From contig JAFSNR010000091.1 of NCBI GenBank assembly GCA_017443345.1, positions 1 through 48,599 on the forward strand: a DNA stretch of 48,599 bases. The letters run 5' to 3'. The DNA is from Prevotella sp. (lineage in GTDB: Bacteria; Bacteroidota; Bacteroidia; Bacteroidales; Bacteroidaceae). Shown here in pieces: positions 17,901 to 25,349 of the stretch; position 1 is the first letter of the stretch; every line of letters starts with the position of its first letter. The notes under the pieces were generated by a model. It saw only the letters and a program-made list of their open reading frames with translations. It did not search any database and had not been told where the DNA came from. The position numbers and the translations under genes were made by a program.

Positions 17901-18155
17901 GGTGTCGATTTTGGCGCTGGCGCCAAGAAGTTCTCCATCACGGCTGCCTCAACAGGCAGTTGTAAGGTGACCCTCCGACTCGATGGTCAGGATGGTCCCG
18001 TGATTGGTGAGGCCTTGATTTCAAAGACGGGTTCGGTAGAGAAGTACAAGGCCTTCAGCACGAAGGTCAGCAACGCAACAGGTGTTCACGACCTCTACCT
18101 CTGCTTCGACAACAGCTCAGGCGATGTGCGCCTCGACTGGTGGCAGTTCAAGTAA
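14970..18155 (+). CDS. Multidomain secreted esterase (CE1-like) - GH43 - CBM6 protein
   Basis: A 1061-residue exported protein. After a signal peptide (1-20) comes an E-set sandwich (about 22-108), then a CE1-type alpha/beta esterase (about 115-365) with S260 (GGFSRGG), D315/D316 (GTDD) and H347 (FGHTW). A second E-set (about 388-490) leads into a degenerate stretch (500-615) that resembles part of another esterase without its catalytic core. The GH43 five-blade propeller follows (about 620-915) with D632 (TADPAP), D757 (DIDPSV) and E804 (YQEGPW). A C-terminal CBM6 starts near RVEAETMAWG and ends in LDWWQFK. Together these fit removal of feruloyl esters and arabinofuranose from arabinoxylan. 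Chain order and motifs are seen; the substrate is inferred. Confidence 0.9.
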   Translation: MKKTILLQLLLGWATLMVAQSSTICHQDGSITFKYKNPQAKEVLVDVQFAGRNAMQRDADGIWTATLGPAAPDMYPYCFIVDGVSVMDPENPQYFPNEGFKNSLLEIPAREGQLAHDILDVPHGQLEYIHYYSKSLGATNQAVVYLPPKYKENPEKSYPVFYLISGTTDTEEVYYKVGRMNYILDNLLAEDKAEEMIVVLPYGNPYKLLAAPPAMASGAPQTRFGQDVFSNDLNNDLMPYVEQHYRTINDADHRAIGGFSRGGNQGLFNGLSHLDKFSYLCSYSSFTSTDIPNVYDNAADTNSKIHLFWLGVGTDDFLYGNARDYMEFLDKKGIRSVKEFTHDKFGHTWMNAKYFLSKTLPLLFNPKAAEEAMKNAQPAPAATGKEQQFTPGVMARLFPKTIISPEYKYDSVIFRMKAPDAKEVLLAAEILPKPMAMERDSDGIWSIEIDEHIYEAFTYYFLVDGTPVADPQNMYLAPSKGFKPSICNNPASTFHYATMAEMEHGVVSYDLNDGKACYRPAGGEPQFVIQLIPGKDDTIESWFKIGGADVMADKFIAAKKLPPFCITTGETGCCEGKKCDKKVYTLRADDYATWPERRHALESILDSLMLQSAVKGEISLNLPLFQTKYTADPAPLVVGDTLFLFTSHDASPEDIPDLNEKSSAGFFMYDWLLWSTTDMVNWTEHGAVASLKDIPWRSRENGAWAIQTVERDGKYYLYAPLHGHGIAVLKADSPYGPFKDPLGKPLVWDQSNWFDIDPSVYTDTDGQAYLYWGNPHTFYAKLNDDMISLKSEVTKLPHIKHYQEGPWFYQRNGHYYCAFASTCCPEALGYAMSDSPTGPWEWKNYIMRPTLRDRGNHPGICDFKGHSYVFGQNYDLMHLDTFIHHEHRSVSAAEMTYNEDGTIQQVPYWLDQEPLKQLCWLNPYQRVEAETMAWGYGLKSAKMGIENTGVVADMPTSTGKKNMYIFDINDGEFIKLRGVDFGAGAKKFSITAASTGSCKVTLRLDGQDGPVIGEALISKTGSVEKYKAFSTKVSNATGVHDLYLCFDNSSGDVRLDWWQFK

Positions 18156-18187
18156 ATGACAAAGTATCAATTAAGAAATAAGAATTT

Positions 18188-20554
18188 ATGAAGTATTTGA
18201 AAGGACTTTTGATCATGAGTGTTACAGCATTAATGTCAGGCTGTAACACCGCTGTAGACATCGAGCAGCAAGTGAATGAACTCTATGCCAAGATGCCTCA
18301 GGAGGAGCGCATCGCCCAGTTGAAGAGCATGTATATGGACGATCTCTTCAATGAACAGGGACAGCTCGACACGGCGAAGTGTCGCGAACTGATTCCCTAT
18401 GGCATCGGACATTTCTCACAGTTCTGTATGCAACAGCCCCGAGACCCTAACGACCTGCGCAACCGTGCCATCGCCATTCAGGACTGGCTGATGCACAACA
18501 CGCCCAACGGCATCCCAGCCTTGTTGCACGAAGAAGTGCTCTCAGGTGTCAACACCTTGGGCTCCACCATCTATCCCCAGCAGATTGGGCAGGCTTGCTC
18601 CTTCAATCCCGAATTGGCTGAACTGAAGACACTCCAGACGAGTACCACCCTCCGTAAGATGGGAGGTGTGCTGGCCTTGTCGCCCATGGTCGACGTATGC
18701 CGCACACCCAGTTTCAACCGTTTGGAAGAGTCCTATGGCGAGGACGGCTATCTCTCTGCCGTGATGGGAACAGCCTTCGTCAAGGGTCTCCAGCAGGGTA
18801 ACCTGAAAACTGGTGTAGGCGCCTGCTCCAAGCACTACCTTGGCTATGGTGGTGGTGGCGATGCAGAGGAGAAGGAGATGATGGAAGAGATCCTGCTGCC
18901 CCACGAGACGATGATCCGTCTGACGGGTAGTGTAGCTGTGATGCCTGGCTATCATGATGTTCATGGCATCCGTTGTGTGGCCAACAGTGAGATCCTCCAG
19001 GACATCCTTCGTAGCTATGTGGGCTTCGATGGTATGGTGGTGAGCGACTATACTGCCATCGACCAGATTCCCAATATCAATGATACCATCCAGAAGGCTG
19101 CTGCTGCCATCAACAATGGCAACGACGTCGACTTCCCCTTTGGTGCCAACTACAAGTTCCTGCAAGAGGCCATCGACAAAGGCCTTGTTAAGCCTGAGGT
19201 GCTGGAGCGTGCCGTGAAGAATGTGCTCCGCACCAAGTTCCGTATGGGCCTCTTCGATCAGGACGCCTATCTTTACAGCAAGGAGGATATCAAGCTCGAC
19301 ACTCCCGAAGAGCGTCAGACAGCCTACGACATCGCCACCCAATCGGTGGTGCTGCTGGAGAACAATGGTGTGCTGCCTCTGAAGGATGTCAAGAACATTC
19401 TCGTCACAGGTCCTAATGCCAACTCTATCTGGGCCATGTGTGGCGACTATACCTATCCTGCCATGTCTTACTTCTGGAAGATGGTGATGGATGTGGCCGA
19501 TCGCGACAATCCCCACATCGTGAAACTGCTCGAAGGCATGCAGAACCACAAGCCCGAGGGTCTCAACGTGATGTATTCTCGTGGTTGCGACTGGACAGAG
19601 GTTATCGAGACCAAATACGGAGAACTGGGCGATGCTCGCGCTTGGGAGTATTATCTGCTGAACCGCAAGGTGGACTCTGGCGAGAAAGCCGATAAAGCCG
19701 AGGCCCTGAAGATGGCCAAGGAGGCTGATGTCATCATTGCTGCCGTAGGTGAGAATGTGATGCTTTGTGGCGAGAACCGCGATCGCCAGGGACTCCGTCT
19801 GCCTGGCAAACAGGAGCAGTATGTTGAAGAGTTGCTGAAGACGGGCAAGCCCGTAATACTCGTGATGTTTGGAGGTCGCGCCCAGGTCATTTCGGGCATC
19901 GCAGAGAAGTGTGCCGCCATCATCCAGGCTTGGTATCCTGGTGAGGAAGGCGGTAACGCTGTAGCCGACATTCTCTATGGTAAGGTGTCGCCTTCTGCCA
20001 AGCTCTCTGTCAGCTATCCAAACACGGAGATCAACGAGCCCATCTGCTACAACTACAATGCCGAGAAGGATGCCCGCGTGGCATGGCCCTTCGGCTATGG
20101 ACTCAGCTATACCACGTTTGAGTATCAGAACCTGCAGGTGAACAGTGAGGCCCAGACCTCCGACGACTTTGTCGAGCTCACTTTCCAGGTGAAGAATACG
20201 GGTGAGGTCAAGGCCGACGAGATTGCCCAGATCTATCTCTCGCCTCTAACCCCTAACCCCTCACCTCTAACCTCTAATACTATTCGTCCTATCCAGTTGC
20301 AGGGTTTTGCCCGCATCTCACTGGAGCCTGGACAGACCAAGACCGTTACAACCCGTCTCTACGTGGAGCAGTTGGGCTTCTACAGCCACGAGAACAACAT
20401 CCGCCAGTGGAACATCGAGCCTGGTACGTTCCTCGTGAAAGTGGGCGCTTCTTCTCAGGACATCAAACTCCAGCAGCAGCTTGAGCTTAAGGGTAAAGCC
20501 GTGACCAAGCCTCTGCGCGACCACTATTTCTCAGAGAGTATCGTTTCGCAATAA
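18188..20554 (+). CDS. GH3 family glycoside hydrolase, lipoprotein
   Basis: 788 residues with a lipobox (LMSGC, Cys19), so probably anchored in a membrane and facing the periplasm. The N-terminal TIM barrel contains NRLEESYGED, the KHYLGYG substrate-site motif and the nucleophile D287 in MVVSDYTAI. An alpha/beta sandwich follows (GENRDRQGLRLPGKQEQYVE), then a fibronectin-III-like end (FGYGLSYTTFEYQNL). This is the layout of beta-xylosidases and beta-glucosidases. The FnIII part carries an in-frame insertion (LSPLTPNPSPLTSN, near residue 690) encoded by a dispersed repeat. It sits 32 bp after the esterase-GH43 gene and 7 bp before GH31. A beta-xylosidase role is inferred from context. Confidence 0.93.
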   Translation: MKYLKGLLIMSVTALMSGCNTAVDIEQQVNELYAKMPQEERIAQLKSMYMDDLFNEQGQLDTAKCRELIPYGIGHFSQFCMQQPRDPNDLRNRAIAIQDWLMHNTPNGIPALLHEEVLSGVNTLGSTIYPQQIGQACSFNPELAELKTLQTSTTLRKMGGVLALSPMVDVCRTPSFNRLEESYGEDGYLSAVMGTAFVKGLQQGNLKTGVGACSKHYLGYGGGGDAEEKEMMEEILLPHETMIRLTGSVAVMPGYHDVHGIRCVANSEILQDILRSYVGFDGMVVSDYTAIDQIPNINDTIQKAAAAINNGNDVDFPFGANYKFLQEAIDKGLVKPEVLERAVKNVLRTKFRMGLFDQDAYLYSKEDIKLDTPEERQTAYDIATQSVVLLENNGVLPLKDVKNILVTGPNANSIWAMCGDYTYPAMSYFWKMVMDVADRDNPHIVKLLEGMQNHKPEGLNVMYSRGCDWTEVIETKYGELGDARAWEYYLLNRKVDSGEKADKAEALKMAKEADVIIAAVGENVMLCGENRDRQGLRLPGKQEQYVEELLKTGKPVILVMFGGRAQVISGIAEKCAAIIQAWYPGEEGGNAVADILYGKVSPSAKLSVSYPNTEINEPICYNYNAEKDARVAWPFGYGLSYTTFEYQNLQVNSEAQTSDDFVELTFQVKNTGEVKADEIAQIYLSPLTPNPSPLTSNTIRPIQLQGFARISLEPGQTKTVTTRLYVEQLGFYSHENNIRQWNIEPGTFLVKVGASSQDIKLQQQLELKGKAVTKPLRDHYFSESIVSQ
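20243..20280 (+). repeat. CTAACCCC-type dispersed repeat inside GH3 (family A)
   Basis: CTAACCCCT-like units encode LTPNPSPLTSN in the FnIII-like part of GH3. The copy shares about 30 bp with copies in topB and rsmF. Confidence 0.85.
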
Positions 20555-20561
20555 GACGAAC

Positions 20562-22727
20562 ATGAAGAGAACCTTATTATCAACCATTCTGCTGCTGTCC
20601 GTCAGCATCAGTAACACGGCTCAGACTCCCTTCGGCAAGGGGAGTCTGATCGTAAAACCTGTTGCCAAGAACGCCGTCAGGATTCAGTATTCAGAGGGTG
20701 CGGCCAAGAGCGATCTGCCTGATTGGCTCTACGTGCGTCATGACGAGGTGAAGCAGCAGGACATCTCCTTCAGCATCGATGCTGCCCAGCAGACTGTCAA
20801 GGTCTGTAACCAACAGGGCCAGCCTGTGTTCACAGCCATGAACCATCAGCTGAACAATGGTGAGGCCACACTCACATTCGTTTCCCCTCAGGATGAATAC
20901 CTCTTCGGACTCGGACAGTTCCAGGATGGCTACAGCAACGTGCGGGGTCTCTCACGCCGACTCACCCAGGTGAACACCCAGATCTCCATCCCCATGCTCG
21001 TCTCGAGCAAAGGCTATGGCATTCTGTGGAACAACTACGGCCTGACGGAGTTCAACCCCTGCAGCCAGAGTGTCCGTCTGGCTATTGTAAACCGTAAACC
21101 AACTGTAAACTCCGAAATTGTCGATGTCACCTCGACGGAGGGAGGCAAGAAAGAGTTGCGCGAGCGCCATATTTTCGAAGCCACGATCGACGTCGCAGAG
21201 ATGGGCGACTATTCGCTTTTGCTCGATGTGGGTCAGAAGATGGCCCGTCGGCATAACCTCTCGATTGATGGCCAGAACGTCATCGAGATGCAGAACCTGT
21301 GGCTGCCACCCACCGCCTCTGCGATTGTTCATCTGGAGGCAGGTCGCCACACGATTGAGGCAGAGCTGACGAAGGACGATGTCCCCACCCTTTATTATAA
21401 TCAGGTTAAGGATCAGACCACCTTCCGTTCACCCATCGCTGATGCCGTCGACTATACCGTCTTCATCGGCACCCCTGATGAGATTGTCGCCACCTATCGC
21501 GAGCTGACGGGTGAGTGTCCCCTCATGCCTGAGTGGGCACTGGGTTATATCCACTGTCGCGAGCGTTTCCACTCCTCCGATGAGATCCTGCAGACAGCCC
21601 GCCGATTTCGCGACGAGCAGATGCCTCTGAGCGTCATCGTACAGGACTGGCAGTGGTGGGGCAAGTACGGTTGGAATGCCATGCAGTTCGATGAGGACTA
21701 CTATCCCGATCCCAAGGCGCTGACTGACAGTCTCCACCAGATGGACGTGCGCCTGATGGTGAGCGTCTGGAGCAAGATCGACTCTACCTCTGTCGTAGGG
21801 CGCGAGATGAAACAGAGCGACTATTACATCCCAGGCACCGACTGGATCGATTTCTTCAATCCCGAGGCGGCAGCTGCCTACTGGCAGAACTTCCGCGAGC
21901 GCCTCGTGCCCCTGGGTATCGACGCCTGGTGGCAGGATGCCACAGAGCCTGAGAACGATGACCTTGCTGGGCGCAGAGTGAACAACGGCAAATGGGCTGG
22001 CGAACAAGTGCGCAACATCTTCCCCCTGCTCGTCAACAAGACCGTTTACGAAGGACTCGTCGAGGCTGGTCGCGAACCCATGATCCTCACGCGCTGCGCA
22101 TTCGCTGGCATCCAGCGTTATGGCTCGGCTATGTGGAGTGGTGATGTAGGTAACGACTGGGAGACCTTCCGCCGACAGATTACCGCTGGTCTGGGCATGC
22201 AGGCAGCAGGCATCCCCTGGTGGACCTACGATGCAGGCGGATTCTTCCGTCCACAGGACCAGTACACCAACCAGGATTACATTGAGCGCATGCTCCGTTG
22301 GATCGAGACGAGTGTCTATCTGCCCCTGATGCGCGTACATGGTTATATGAGCAACACCGAGCCCTGGAACTACGGCCCCGAGGCTCAGGCCATCATCACC
22401 AAGTGTCTGAAGGAACGCGAACGTCTGCTGCCTTATATCAAGAAGTGTGCCGAGCGCATCTCGACAGAGGGTTACACGCTGATGCGTCCTCTCGTGTTCG
22501 ACTTCGCCAGCGATCCTGAGGCACTGAAGCAAAAGTATGAGTACATGTTCGGTCCCGAGCTGCTCATTAGTCCTGTCACTGAGCCTGGTGTCACCGAGTG
22601 GACCACCTACCTGCCCCAGAACAAGAACGGCTGGCGCGATCAGCGTACGGGTAAAAAATTCGAAGGTGGCCAGTATGTGACCACCCCCGTCGATAAGACT
22701 TATATTCCTGTTTTCGTTCGAGAATAA
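20562..22727 (+). CDS. GH31 family alpha-glycosidase (probable alpha-xylosidase), 3'-truncated
   Basis: 721 residues with a signal peptide (about 1-20). The N-terminal sandwich precedes a barrel with the nucleophile D459 (WWQDATEPEND) and acid/base D528 (MWSGDVGNDW). The WQWWGKYGWNAMQFDE and WIDFFNPEA segments are typical of YicI-type alpha-xylosidases, and a PA14-like insertion may lie at 190-270. The chain stops at DKTYIPVFVRE. In the family this point is normally followed by a glycine-rich turn and a further beta domain of roughly 100 or more residues, so the 3' end appears lost. The stop lies within 30 bp of an opposing truncated sensor gene. A short repeat (about residues 175-183) is also inserted in frame. 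Confidence 0.88.
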   Translation: MKRTLLSTILLLSVSISNTAQTPFGKGSLIVKPVAKNAVRIQYSEGAAKSDLPDWLYVRHDEVKQQDISFSIDAAQQTVKVCNQQGQPVFTAMNHQLNNGEATLTFVSPQDEYLFGLGQFQDGYSNVRGLSRRLTQVNTQISIPMLVSSKGYGILWNNYGLTEFNPCSQSVRLAIVNRKPTVNSEIVDVTSTEGGKKELRERHIFEATIDVAEMGDYSLLLDVGQKMARRHNLSIDGQNVIEMQNLWLPPTASAIVHLEAGRHTIEAELTKDDVPTLYYNQVKDQTTFRSPIADAVDYTVFIGTPDEIVATYRELTGECPLMPEWALGYIHCRERFHSSDEILQTARRFRDEQMPLSVIVQDWQWWGKYGWNAMQFDEDYYPDPKALTDSLHQMDVRLMVSVWSKIDSTSVVGREMKQSDYYIPGTDWIDFFNPEAAAAYWQNFRERLVPLGIDAWWQDATEPENDDLAGRRVNNGKWAGEQVRNIFPLLVNKTVYEGLVEAGREPMILTRCAFAGIQRYGSAMWSGDVGNDWETFRRQITAGLGMQAAGIPWWTYDAGGFFRPQDQYTNQDYIERMLRWIETSVYLPLMRVHGYMSNTEPWNYGPEAQAIITKCLKERERLLPYIKKCAERISTEGYTLMRPLVFDFASDPEALKQKYEYMFGPELLISPVTEPGVTEWTTYLPQNKNGWRDQRTGKKFEGGQYVTTPVDKTYIPVFVRE
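21085..21112 (-). repeat. GTTTACAG-type repeat in GH31 (family C, inverted)
   Basis: TTGTAAACCGTAAACC and CTGTAAAC on the plus strand are the reverse complement of the units found in the PorE-like gene. Confidence 0.6.
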
Positions 22728-25204
22728 TTTTTGATCTTACGGCCGAACAGCTTCCACAGGATGCCTGCTGCAACCACGAGGTAAATCAACCAAGCCCACC
22801 AGGTGCGATACCAAGGTGTGCCGATGATGATATCGAGACGGCTTTCATATTCGCCCATCGTACCGTCGTCCTTGAACATCCGCACACAAAGGGTGTACGA
22901 ACCGCCAGGCAATCCCATATAGTTGATGTTCGGGTTCAGGGGATCCGTCTTCACCCAGGTATCGTTATAGCCCTCCAGACGATAGATGAAACGTGTGGCG
23001 TTCTTCGCACCGCCATTGTCCGAGGCCATCTGGATGGTGAAGTGGTTCTCGTTGGATTTCAGGTATAGTGTCTGAGTATCGAACAAAGCCTTTTCCAGCA
23101 GCACATGTCCCTCATATTCACGACCTGCCTCTACCAGCTGATCGTAAATGACGAGCCCGCTGAACACGGGCTTTTCCTCCTTGTCGTCACCAGCCAGTTT
23201 GCGCGTGTTGATCACGTCGAGACCGTCCTGTCCGCCTATCAGCAACAGACCTTTCTTCGAGTAATAGACAGCACGCTGGTTGAACGGTCCGGGCTGCAGT
23301 CCGTCGCGGTCGCTAAAGCTGCGCACGGCAAACGTCCAGACACCGTTTTCCTGCTTGGGGGTGATGTTCGATACGCCATGATCCGTCACGGCCCAGATGG
23401 TACCCCGCTCATCTTCCGTTAGCGCCACGACACTGTTGCCATAGAAGCCCGACTTCATATCGAGCAGCGTACTCTGCTTCGTCCTGCAGTCGAACACGTT
23501 GACACCCGATGCCGATCCCTGCCAGATGAGTCCTCTGTGGTCCATCAGTGCCTGGGTGGTCGACGATGAGATGGTGTACGATTTCTCATCGTGGGGCAAC
23601 GGCATATTGATCAGTTTCATCGTGCTGGGGTTGATCATCGTACAGTATTCCGAGTTACCAAGGATAATCCAGCCCGAGGCACTCCTGCCGATGCTGTTGG
23701 TCCAGTCGGTCTTGATGGTGGAGTTCTTCGTGGTCCAGGAGCGTTGCTCGCCTGTCCGCTTGTCGATGCGTACCGCACCACCGCCTAAGACGCCCAACCA
23801 GATGTTACCCCGATGGTCTTCCGTGATACCCCAGATATTGTTCGTCATGAAGGCACTGCCAGGAGTGGCTGCCGTGTAGTTCTTCCACTGTCCGTTGCGA
23901 TAGCTGATCAGTCCGCCTTCCCACGTACCGAACCACAGCGTGCCGTCCTTCGCCGTATAGCTGCCCACGATGACATCGTTCAGTGCACCGATGCTATGTT
24001 TGTCATAGCGCTCCTCCACCTCCATCGTCTCAGGATCGACCTTCAGGATACCACCCGAGTTCAGACCCAGCCAGAAGTGGCCCTCCTGGTCCTCCGTGAT
24101 GGCATTGATGTCGCCCAGTTGTAGACTGGCGAAGTTCGACATGGCATCGGCACTCATCGCCACACCGTTCTTATACGTAGCCACCCACATGCGCCCCAGC
24201 TGGTCCTCATAGAGGTGCTTGGCGGTGATATCGGGCAGGGAGGTCTCGTCGCCCTTCACATTCGTAAACTGGCGCCACTCCTTGTTCTTGAAGTCGAGCA
24301 ACAGCACGCCCAGGTGGTCGGTAGCCACCCAAAGATAGCCCTTCTGGTCGTAGCGCACCTCCCAGACGATGATGTCGTCAGGCACGTCCTGGAAGCCCTT
24401 GGCACGCATCAGTTCCGTCAGCGACGTGTACCAGCGCTGATCCTCAGGCACATGGATATAGGTACCCGTGGAGTGCGTGATGACCCACGTGATGCCGTCC
24501 TTGTCGTAATAGATCCAATACTCGTTATAGGTGTCGTGCAGACTGCGCCTGACGTAGTCATCCTTCCACAGCACCTTGCCCCGCTGGTCGTCAATGCACA
24601 ACAGCTCACCCAGGTTCGACACAACCAGCATGCCCTCCTTCGAACGAGCGTAATTCATGATACCGAAATCCTTCGGGAACTCCCCGTCCTTATAGCCGAA
24701 TGGGAAGTTGAGCAGCTTCTTCGTAGCCGGATCATAGATGTAATAGCCGTTATCCCACGTCTTCACGAAGAAGCGCTTCGTCTCAGGGTCGACATAGAGG
24801 TTCTCGGCACCACCCTCGATGCCGAACTCAGCCAATGCCCACGTAGGCCATCTTTCCACCGTCTCCGTGATGGGGTCGTAGACGGCATAGTTGAAGCCGT
24901 GGTCCAGCCACAGGCGACCGTCGTAGGCCTCCATGATCGATGTCACGCGGTTGGATCGGAGCGTCGTCGTATCCCGCTCAAAGGAGTAGAACGTACGGAA
25001 GCGATAGCCGTCGTAACGGCACAGACCGAAGGGTGTGGGCAACCACACGTAGCCCCGTGAGTCGCGCAGGATGCAGTTCACCTGCGAATTGGATAATCCG
25101 TCTCTCGTGTCGAGCCTGCGGAATCTGATATCTGGAATCACTGCCTGCGCCAGGAGCGGCAGGAAAATAAGCGCCAAGAGGAGTCGTCTAAACTGATTGT
25201 TCAT
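22700..25204 (-). CDS. Two-component regulator propeller protein, truncated hybrid sensor (HTCS-like)
   Basis: 834 residues. A signal peptide or leader (to about 22) precedes roughly fourteen Reg_prop repeats forming two seven-blade propellers, each recognisable by patterns such as DSRGYVWLPTPFGLCRYDG, EDHRGNIWLGVLGGGAVRID and DERGTIWAVTDHGV. A Y_Y_Y domain (about 700-795) and one membrane helix (WWAWLIYLVVAAGILWKLF) follow. In hybrid two-component systems this helix is followed by dimerisation, kinase, receiver and AraC domains, some 500 residues. Here the protein ends 14 residues after the helix (GRKIKNYSRTKTGI). It can still bind a glycan in the periplasm but has no output domain. The end overlaps the GH31 3' end by 28 bp, so both were probably cut by one deletion. 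Confidence 0.88.
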   Translation of the reverse strand: MNNQFRRLLLALIFLPLLAQAVIPDIRFRRLDTRDGLSNSQVNCILRDSRGYVWLPTPFGLCRYDGYRFRTFYSFERDTTTLRSNRVTSIMEAYDGRLWLDHGFNYAVYDPITETVERWPTWALAEFGIEGGAENLYVDPETKRFFVKTWDNGYYIYDPATKKLLNFPFGYKDGEFPKDFGIMNYARSKEGMLVVSNLGELLCIDDQRGKVLWKDDYVRRSLHDTYNEYWIYYDKDGITWVITHSTGTYIHVPEDQRWYTSLTELMRAKGFQDVPDDIIVWEVRYDQKGYLWVATDHLGVLLLDFKNKEWRQFTNVKGDETSLPDITAKHLYEDQLGRMWVATYKNGVAMSADAMSNFASLQLGDINAITEDQEGHFWLGLNSGGILKVDPETMEVEERYDKHSIGALNDVIVGSYTAKDGTLWFGTWEGGLISYRNGQWKNYTAATPGSAFMTNNIWGITEDHRGNIWLGVLGGGAVRIDKRTGEQRSWTTKNSTIKTDWTNSIGRSASGWIILGNSEYCTMINPSTMKLINMPLPHDEKSYTISSSTTQALMDHRGLIWQGSASGVNVFDCRTKQSTLLDMKSGFYGNSVVALTEDERGTIWAVTDHGVSNITPKQENGVWTFAVRSFSDRDGLQPGPFNQRAVYYSKKGLLLIGGQDGLDVINTRKLAGDDKEEKPVFSGLVIYDQLVEAGREYEGHVLLEKALFDTQTLYLKSNENHFTIQMASDNGGAKNATRFIYRLEGYNDTWVKTDPLNPNINYMGLPGGSYTLCVRMFKDDGTMGEYESRLDIIIGTPWYRTWWAWLIYLVVAAGILWKLFGRKIKNYSRTKTGI

Positions 25205-25226
25205 GATTAGCTTGAATTTTATGTCA

Positions 25227-25235
25227 GCAAAAATA
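25227..25235 (-). promoter_or_regulatory. -7 box upstream of the sensor gene
   Basis: On the minus strand this reads TATTTTTGC, a match to TAnnTTTG about 22 bp upstream of the sensor ATG. The -33 element is not clear. Confidence 0.4.
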
Positions 25236-25310
25236 CAAACAATTACGATAATAAAAGTCGTTTTATCATTTATTAACTATCCTGTCAGCCATAATCCTGC
25301 CTAAAAGTCG

Positions 25311-25318
25311 TATCTTTG
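25311..25318 (+). promoter_or_regulatory. -7 box upstream of the 629-residue secreted protein
   Basis: TATCTTTG lies 31 bp before the ATG at 25350, so this gene has its own transcript, divergent from the sensor. No exact TTTG was found at 19-20 bp upstream. Confidence 0.5.
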
Positions 25319-25349
25319 CCACAGAAATAAACCAACGAATAGCTAACTT

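Noticed and set aside
8875-22727. SusC/SusD pair expected for a polysaccharide utilisation locus
   Set aside because: No SusC- or SusD-like frame is present in or beside this operon; only the MFS carrier is seen.
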